From: Euglena gracilis
Taxonomy: Eukaryota; Euglenida; Euglenophyceae; Euglenales
NCBI GenBank assembly: GCA_039621445.1
Contig: CP154956.1
Span: 32,523,437 to 32,587,436, forward strand
Direction of reading: 5' to 3'
DNA: 64,000 bases
The position numbers and the translations under genes were made by a program. The notes under the pieces are model-generated. The model was not told the origin of the DNA and did no database searches. It saw only the letters and a program-made list of their open reading frames with translations. Positions 42,901 to 51,900 of this stretch are shown piece by piece. Position 1 is the stretch's first letter. Each line of letters begins with the position of its first letter.

Positions 42901-45900
42901 TTTCTGACAACTCCCCACCTGTCCCGATTTATGGTCATTTTTGGCCATTTTGCCAAAACTTCATATTGAGTTTCAAAAAAAGACCTAAAATACACTCCCG
43001 GCTCGAAGCGCCGAAAAATTTTTTTGCCTCCACAGAGGAGGAGGGGGGGGTGGGTGGGGACCCCCTTTCCGAAACTAAGGGGGGGGTGGGGGGACCCCCC
43101 CCTACCTACCTCATGTCTGCGGAGCTTCCCATACAACCCTGGGGAATGGTGCCCCCGTGGCTTCATGCCAAAAAAAACAAATACTGGTGTACACACCAAA
43201 AAGTGGCAACGGCCCTTTTGGCAAGATGCAGCACCGCTCTGGCCCAAAATTCACCAGTGTCTCCTGCTTGAACTTCCCCCGCTCTGCCAGGGACTCCCGG
43301 TTGAATTGGTCCTCTGCCCGGTCCAGGCCGAGACCGGACAGCCCGTCGCTGTAGCCGTACACACAGTACTCCGGGTGCCGGAGCAGGGAGAGCACCGCCT
43401 CCTGCAACACGAAGTGCAGGCCCTCCGCCCCAGGCCTCTCTTTGGCATGATCCTGCGCCTCTCGGGGCGGGCCCAGTGCTGCAGCGGGCGTACGTCAGCC
43501 TCTGTCGGTGTCAGCAAAATGGGGGGATGGGGTCAAGTTTTCTTGAGCAATGCTGCCCTGCTGTGGACCCTCGGGGGTGCTGGGGGGATAAAAAGTTGGG
43601 CTGACAACCCCTCCCCCTGGTGGGTGGACCCAGGCATTCATGAACAAGCTGAATTGGTGAATGCGGGAGGGGGGGATCGGTGCGTGTCTGGTCGTGGCCC
43701 AAAATGGGGCCAAAATGGCCATTTTTCAGGCTCTAGGCCGGTGACTTTAGCCGGAGTGCCCTCACCGAGTTCCCACAGGCACTTTTGCCCATGTGCGCCT
43801 TGGAGTGTCTGTCTGGCATCGGCAAGGGTTCGATGAACGGGCAGGTGGGGGGCTGGACGACCCTGCGGGGGGGACATCCCATGCCACCTAGGCACCTGGG
43901 CTGTACAGGAAAGCCTGGTAGGGGGGGGGGTCGACCCCACCTACCATCGCACCCGCTCAAAGAAAGTTCCTTTGGCACCGAAGGCAAATTTTGACCGAAG
44001 AATCGGCGCCCCCGGAAATACGAGAATGCTGGGGGGGGTCGGGTCGGACACCCCTGCCACCAGGATAGGGGTGGGGGTCGACCCCCCCACCAGGGGTATT
44101 TTAAAGACCGGGGGGGAGGGGGGGAGGGGGTCGGCACCCACCCACCCCCAGGGGTGGGGCCCCCCCGGGGAGGGGAGGGGGTCCCGGGGGATCCACCCAC
44201 TTTTACCCGAAAATGCTAAAAATAGCACCCTTTTCAAAATTTTCGGCGCCTTCGGCGCCAAAAAAAAGATATACCCACCAGCCCCTACCCCCCCCCCCGG
44301 GGGGAGGGGGTCCAAGGGACCCACCCCCCCACCCCCCCTGGGGGAGGGGGTCCAAGACTAAAAAAACCCCTGCCCCCCACCTACCCACCAATGGGGTTGC
44401 AGAGATTCCCATACAACCTGCCCCCCCCCAGGGTCCAGCTGGCTGGGAGCTGGATCGGGCGGGCTCCAACTGTCCTTGCCTGCGCGGGGGTGTTGCATGC
44501 AAACAGAGGCCTGCCTCGGGCTATCTGTGTCGGCGCGACTGGCGAGGGTCTCCAAATCCTTTGGGTGCAGGCGTGTTCCGTGTTCAGGGAGAACAAAACC
44601 AGGAGGTGATGGCAATGGGCATGGGTGGACTAACCCCTTCCTGATTCCGCTTCATCCCACAGGGATTATGAAACTCTTGGACAGGAATGTTGACGCTTTC
44701 TGGACAAAATTACAGACACTTTTGGATGGACGTCTTAAGACGGGGATATTGATTTATCAATGGATTTGTGTGTAATTGCACCGGCAACACCAATGGGTGG
44801 CAAATTCAAAAAAAATGCCAACAGGCACCCCCCTCCCAAGATCCTTGAAAAAAGCCTGGTGTGAACCTGCTGCCTGGGTCCACAGATTAATGTGGGTGGG
44901 AAAAATCCACCTGCCACATAAATATATAAATGCAAAACAATGCCCAATGGTAAAATGTCAAAGCAGGTCAGGGGTGCAATACAATCAGGTATTACCTGAC
45001 CAAAGGGGGGGGTGCAGCAAAGGCATTTGTCAAAACGTTTCAAAATGGTGCATGAAACACAATGTAAACCTTCGAACCTGCGGGTGGGTAAAAAAACTTC
45101 GAACCTGCGGGTGGGTAAAATCGTCACTACCGGGGGAAGGGACTTGAATGGGAAAAAAATGTTGCGGGAAAAATTCTGGATGAAATTTTGTCAGGATTTT
45201 CCCCGACTTTTTAAGGATCCACCCAGGATTTTTTTCCTGGATATTTGGGATATTTTCCGAAGAAAAATACAATTTCTGTGAATGCCAAAAAATTTTCTTC
45301 GGCACTTCGTGTCGATTCTTGGTGTGAGTTACTTATTCCAATCACCTGTTCAAAAAGCTCTTTTCCGACGACCCTACATTTCTGTGTTATACAACTGTTT
45401 CTTTCTTCTGCACTTCGTGTCGATTCTTTGGTGGTGATTTGCACTTAGTTTCCACTCACCTGTTTTTCAAAATGAAAGCTTTGGTTCGGACATTAATGGA
45501 GGAAGCTTTTGTCGGATATGAATGGAGGAAACGAAGACCACTTTCCTGAAAAGTTTTAAGAGGAAACGGGAACTCGCTTCAGATGCCAAAACAGAGAAAT
45601 AAGGGGCACTTTTAGGTAGGATTTGATGTTTATTCTAATGGACTTTCCTGAAAAATCAGTTCCGGAATTTCTCCATCCGAGAATCTTTCCTGGCCGTTTA
45701 AAGCGGGCGTCCAGGATTTTTCCCGGCAGAATTTTTCCTGTCAGCAATTGTTCACAATCAGATTTCCCCCACCCAGTATGCACTGGGACCAGGGCAGGGT
45801 TCGATAAAAAGGCAGGTTGGGTCAGACCCCCCAGTCTAGTGGGGGACACCCCCACCTAAAATCAGGGCGACCGAGAAAATTTTGACCCCCCAAACGGCTA

Positions 45901-48900
45901 AAAATGCCATTTTGGGTACTTTTTGGGCAAAAATTTGTTACATCCTAACCTGCCTGCCAAGGGGTTCCGGACTGACCCCAGGGGGGGTACCCGAGACCCC
46001 CCCAAAATCAAATTTTTCCTTCCGGCGCTTTGCACCAACAGTTTCTTGCATTTTTAGTCCGGACCCCTCCCCGCCCACCGGTCCAGGGGGGGTGGGGGAC
46101 CCCCCACCTAAGCCCCATACACCCTCCTCATGCTGAACATCGGACCAGGGGTTTCACCTGGGCTGATGTGTGTAGACACACTCGGTTCTTCTTCTTCTTT
46201 TGCATTTGGACGACCCCCCCAATTAGAAACCCCCCCAGCCCCCCCCCCCCAATAACAACCCCGCAAATAGCCCCCCCCCCCATCGGGTTTCCCGCCAAAA
46301 ATTCAAATAACAGCCCCCCCCCCTCCCCAGGCAGCCGCACATGTTCAACACGCTGGCAAAATGCAAGCACACAAAATGCATGACGGATCGGGGTTTTGCC
46401 ACAGTCTTAGCAATCCTTTGGTTTCTTGAACCATTTGGTGAGAGAGGGATGAGACAGTGAACACTTGGCACATAAAAAAGAGTGATTTCCATGTCAACAG
46501 AAATCCAAAAGGCCTGATTCTTTACACCCGGCGCGAAGCGTCCAAGGTTTTTTGAGCCCAATTAAAAGTCCCCCTTGGGTTTTCCACAGACTGCCTGAAT
46601 CGCAGCCCGGGGACTTCCAATTGGGGGTTTATGGTGAATTATTTCTGGTGAACTCATATTGGACTTCGGCCTTAACCTCTCTGGAGGGGGAGAACAGGCC
46701 TATTTTGCAGGTCGCGTGCCAGGCCCAACAAGCCGACCTGGAGCTTCACAACTGATCCAGTGGGCTCTCCTGACAAAAATGTGGGGCCGAGGTGGCTTGA
46801 GGATTGAACCGCACTGCAGAGTCTGGGATACATTCGTCGAACCAATGAACAACGTCAATCCCCGGTCACGATCAAGCTCCTTTTCCAAACCCGTCTTTAG
46901 CTGTGGGGTGTGTGCCCACTCAAAATGCCTGCCACTTAGGCGGCCGAATTCGCACTTAAGGGTTTTTCCTTTGAAATGGGCGCATTTGCGCAAATGCGCA
47001 AATTTTACGTAACCCCTGGGACCCTGTACCCTGACACCCGGAACACGATTTAAGAAGAGGTGCTGACGTGCTGGCTGAACTGGCTGTGATACTACCGCCA
47101 CTGGTAAGAACACACGCCTCATTAGATCACACACCACAGACCACGTCAGCCAGCCGTCACGCAACTGATGTGTGTTTGTGGGCGCAATTGCGCAAATAAA
47201 AACAATTGTGTTTGTGGGCGCATTTGCGCAAATAAAACGTAAACCGATGATGTTAAAATGACGTGTTGGTGGGCGCAAATGCGCGCACAAACAAATTTGT
47301 TGGTGCGCGTATTTGCGCAAATGCGCGCACCAACATGTTCATGTTTACTTGCGCAAATGCGCACACAAACATGTACTTTTACTTTCTATGTTAAAAGACA
47401 CCAATGAGGACCATGACCCTACGAGGTTTTAAAACGTGATGGGGGTGTTGGTGCGCGCAATTGCGCAAATAAACATAATTACGTTTGTTTGCGCATTTGC
47501 GCAAATGCGCGCACAAACATTTAATAAACCGCTTCAAAATAATGTGTTTGTAGGAGCCTTAACGCACACAAACAAAGTTGCGTTTATTTGCGCAAATGCG
47601 CGCATCAACACACATCAGTTGTGCGATCGATCTCCTCCTCCGTGACAGCTGGCGAACGCAACTCCTCACGCCAACCAATGATTTGCGCCACGATTACGTG
47701 GTGATGAAATTTGCGGTGAGAGGTGGTGTGGAGTGTTCACTGGAACACGGCATTTGACTAGCCAAAATTTGCCTGTCTTACGTGTGTACATTTGCACTGC
47801 TGTTCCCTGGCCCGATCGGCCTGTTGTTTTGGCGTCATCCATTTGGCAATTAAACGTGATGAATTGATGACGTGCAAACGACCTGTGACTGTTGGACACC
47901 TTTTCTGCAACAGGACTGTGTTACATAAAGTCAAAATTTGGCACCTGAAATGCCCGGGACGTGTCCGGCCGTAGTCCGTTTTACGGTTTTCTTTGCCATT
48001 TTTCTCTTGAAAAACGTAAAAAACACCGGTTTTTGTGGGGGGGGTGGTCCGGACCCCCCCTGCGGGCCAGGAGGGGGGGGACACCCCCACCTAAACCATG
48101 TACGCCCTCCTTATATCAAACCCTGACCTCCTCCCCGCACTTTAACAAACTGCCCAAAAACACCACACCAAGGTGCCGCAAGCAACGCAGTCCGGCAAAA
48201 ACCCAGGACTCACACCGCCGGCAGTTCGGACACCCCCGGGGACACAGGCGAAAAGAGCAACAAAGGCAGGAAAGGTCCTGTTCCTATGGTGCTTTTTGCG
48301 TTTTTTTCCCTTTTGGCCGGCAAGGTCCCGGGGGTTTCGATGTACAAAGTCTATTTTGAGACACCCCAAAAACACCATTTTTTCTCCAAAGTCCTGGGGG
48401 TCTCCCAGCCAAAATCAGAATTTTCCTCATTTTTTGCACTCTTTTGTCAACGTGTTTCAAACCCCCCTGACCTTAACAGCCGAAACAAAGCAGAATCAAA
48501 AAAATCGTAAATTTGCGCAAGTGCGCAAATAAAAAGAAAAAAGCTTAAGTGCGAATTAGGCCGCCTAAGTGCCAGTTGACTGCAATCACCTCTGGGGGTG
48601 CTCTTGCAACACCCTCCCACCCAAAACCCAAAGAATCCCCCAATGCGGACCATCGGAGCCAAAAATACCTTCCCTCCTTGCTGCCCAAGAGAACCTGAAC
48701 TCCTTCGAGAAGCAACTTGATCACAATGGAAACCCTTCAACTTCATTGTTTTCCGTTCAGAACTCGGCTTCTTTGCAAACACCATTTACTGGCAGGAAAC
48801 ACACCATAGCTGTTGTAGATATCCTCCTCCTCAGCAGCAGAGTTTCCAAATAGTCCCTGGAAGAAGTTGAACACAATGTACACAACAGAGATGAGGAAAA

Positions 48901-51900
48901 TAGTGTTGAAGATGCCAAAAGCAGAAAGCACTCTGCTCAATATGAATTGCCTCCTGTCAATATGCATTTCTTGCAGGATTATGCCAAATCCATTCAGTTA
49001 TGTTGTGTGATGTGGAAACCTATCATACAATTTTTTGAACAACTCCGATTTTGCTTGGAAAATCAACAGGGGACTTCCGCCATGCTTCATTCAACAGGAA
49101 AACAGCAACAAATGCATTGGAAAAATCCCAAAAATTCGGTGTTGCCAATCAAACCATTGATTTTTGATGCTTTCTTTCGCAGGACTGTGGTTCAAGCAAA
49201 CTAGTCCTCAGGAAAAAAGACCTTTGCACACCAACCCTTTTGACCATCCCTGGGTCACGGAGCACCCTTGGTCTCTTCCAGATAAGATGGACGGGTGGTA
49301 AAGAACACCAAACCAGGATGACCTGATTTTGGGCATTTTGGGTTTTTTTTGGGACCAAAATCAGCCTCCAAAAAAAACATATTAAAACTACATTTCTACC
49401 TTGGCGAGCAGTGCCAGAGGAAATTTTTTTTCCCATTCGGGGGGGATCTCAGGACCCCCCCCCCCCCAGAGGAAGGGGTCTAAGCAGTGGCTTTTTTCCA
49501 GTGCCTAGCAAATGGTTAGCTAGTGGACCCTGCTGGGGGGTGGGCAGGAATGAAGCTAGGCTCCCCCCTGGGGAGGGGTAGCGGCCAGGGTATGGGATTC
49601 AGTGCAAAGCAGAATTTTTTTGGGCCTCAGGCCTTGATTTCGGGAGAACCCCCTGGAGGGGGGTCCAGGTGTCTTAATAGAAGCCTGCTCTCGCTCTCAA
49701 AGAAGGAAATCAGGCAGGCTGAAATGGTTATCATGAAGTGGTGTGGCAGCGAAAAACAGTGTAAAAAAAAGGCTTTTTTTGTCTTCTCAGCACCTTCACT
49801 CATGCAGGCACTGTTGGCACTGTTTCCCCTTGGATGGTTCTTTGGCCTGGGTTGGTTGGTCTGGGTGCTTTGGTCCCCATCCTCAGAGTGTTTTTGACAT
49901 TATCATAAAGAAATTGCGTCCAGGGAGTGTGAAAGTGAAGAGGGAAGCTGCAGACTCCCTGTGTGATGGGACTTCCATCTGGATTTTCCGCCTCCTCCTT
50001 GTGTCCAGGGTCCACACAACGTTGACATTGGTTGGCTCAAAATCCAATGACACTTTTTGTCCAAACAGGATCGCACGTCACTCTACAACCCCTCACCCCT
50101 TGGTTCATTCAGTCTTTCAAATTCAGTCTCGTGGGGGTTGCTAATGCAGATCTTTTGGGGGGTATTCGTTTTTGCAGGATTGTTTTGAGTTTGGTCTTTT
50201 CAGGAATGGATTTTGAGTGCCAAAAAACCTTTTCAAATGAATGCAAAATTTTCCAAAATCAAAACTTGTTTCCAAGACTCTAACATTCAGAGAAAACAAA
50301 AAGGGGGAAATGCATCATTCCCCCGCATCGTCTGCGAAATTGCTGGAAAAAAATGATAAATAAAGACCCATTGAACGCTCCAAAAAAATAAAAAAAAGAG
50401 AATGCTTGGATGCCACCAAATAGTCCAAAGCCTCCTCCATAATATCCGCCAAAGCCATATGTCATAGGGAAGAAAGATGGGGCCACAATGACCGAAGGTC
50501 CTGAGTGAGAAAGCGTGCACAAGGGAAAATGCAACTTAAAATTGACAGCTGGGGGAAGAAAGAAGCATCTTGTACTTTGGCCATGGCAACATTCACCCCA
50601 CAATCCACTCTGGGAGGGGGGCAGGTTGACTCCAACAGCCTCAAAAAAGCCAACAAGCTGCCTGGGCACGTGCATGTGGAACAGGCTGTGAGTACCCTGT
50701 TGTGTCTGTGGTGGGCAGGCACAACCTGGGGGGGGGGGTTGGTGCCTGCCTGGTCCTGGGTAAAAAAAAAATGCCCAAAAATGACTTTTCTGGGCTTCTG
50801 GCACGTGCCTTGGCCGAGTGCCCAAGCACTTAGGGCCTGTGCACACCTCCAGGGGGGTCGGCTCTTGGTGCCTTGGATTGCCTGCCCAAGGGGGCACCTC
50901 CCCCAGGTGGGGTTGGCCTGGCGAAAATCAGCCTTAGCACCTCCTTACTCAATTCGTTCTCCCAACACAACCTCTGCTCATGAAATGCAGGCAAAACAGG
51001 GGGTGAGTTGGACTGCAGAGCCACCGCCTAAACCCCCCCCACTTATAAACCCCCCGGGGTTTATAGGATCCGGTTTGGTTGGTCAGCCGAAGGGGGGGGT
51101 TTATAGGTTGGGGGGGTTTATAGGTCCCGGAATCGTTGGTGAAAAATCCGACCCCCAAAAATGACCCCGAAAACCCCAAAATTGGCTATTTTTGACAATT
51201 TTGGTCAAAAATGGCATTTTTGATGATGGTCGGTCTCAAAAAATTGCCAAAAAATCAGTTTTGGGTGGTTTGCGGCCGAAAAAATCGTCCCCGGCGGCTT
51301 TCATTTTTCTTCCCCGAGGGGGGGGTTTATAGGTCCCGGTTTGGTTGGTCGGCCCGAGGGGGGGGGTTTATAGGTGGGGGGTTATAGGTGGGGGGGGGGG
51401 TTATAGGTGGGGGGTTTATAAGAGGGGGGGGGGTTACAGCCAAGCACCTATGACAGATTCCAAATTTTAGCCCGCGGTCGGCTGCGGTCGGCCGCGGTCG
51501 GCTGCGGTCGGCTGCGGTCGGCTGCAGTCGGCAAAGCAGTTGGCTGTAGGTGGGGGGCAGGCCAACAAAAAATGAGCATATATCACAATCACACAATCCA
51601 CTGTTGCCGACTTTTGGCCACTTTTCGCTGCTTTTGGCCAGTTTTTGATGCTTTTGGACTGCTTTTGGCCACTGTTGTCGACTTTTGGTCGATTTTTGCT
51701 GCCTTTGCCCATTATTTCCTGCCTTTTTCTTTCTTTCGGTCACTTTTGTTGCTTTTGCCCACTTTTTGCTGGGTTTTGGCTGCTTTTGGCCAGCTTTTGC
51801 TTTGCTTTGACCTCTTTTGACCACTTTTGGCCTCTTTAACCCACTTTTGACCACTTTTCTCTGCTTTTGGCCATTTTTACCCACTTCTGGCCACTTTCAG

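Noticed and set aside
46552-46755. Plus-strand frame ending LQVACQAQQADLELHN
   Set aside because: Looked like a family motif but is antisense to the true DUF1517 exon SVVKLQVGLLGLARDLQ on the minus strand.
46800-46870. tRNA-like GGTTCAATCC on the minus strand
   Set aside because: B-box-like word only; no cloverleaf arms can be drawn.
46975-47612. CRISPR array
   Set aside because: Palindromic words are irregularly spaced, occur in both orientations and have no constant-length spacers; the DNA is eukaryotic.
49743-50144. Plus frame with SVKVKREAADSLCDG
   Set aside because: Protein-like for about 30 codons after a CAG, but it lies antisense inside a large DUF1517 intron, lacks a good donor and has no family match; left out as unsupported.
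50505-51164. 219-aa plus-strand open frame
   Set aside because: Pro/Gly-rich with no bias, runs into an oligo-C element and lies antisense in an intron of the DUF1517 gene.
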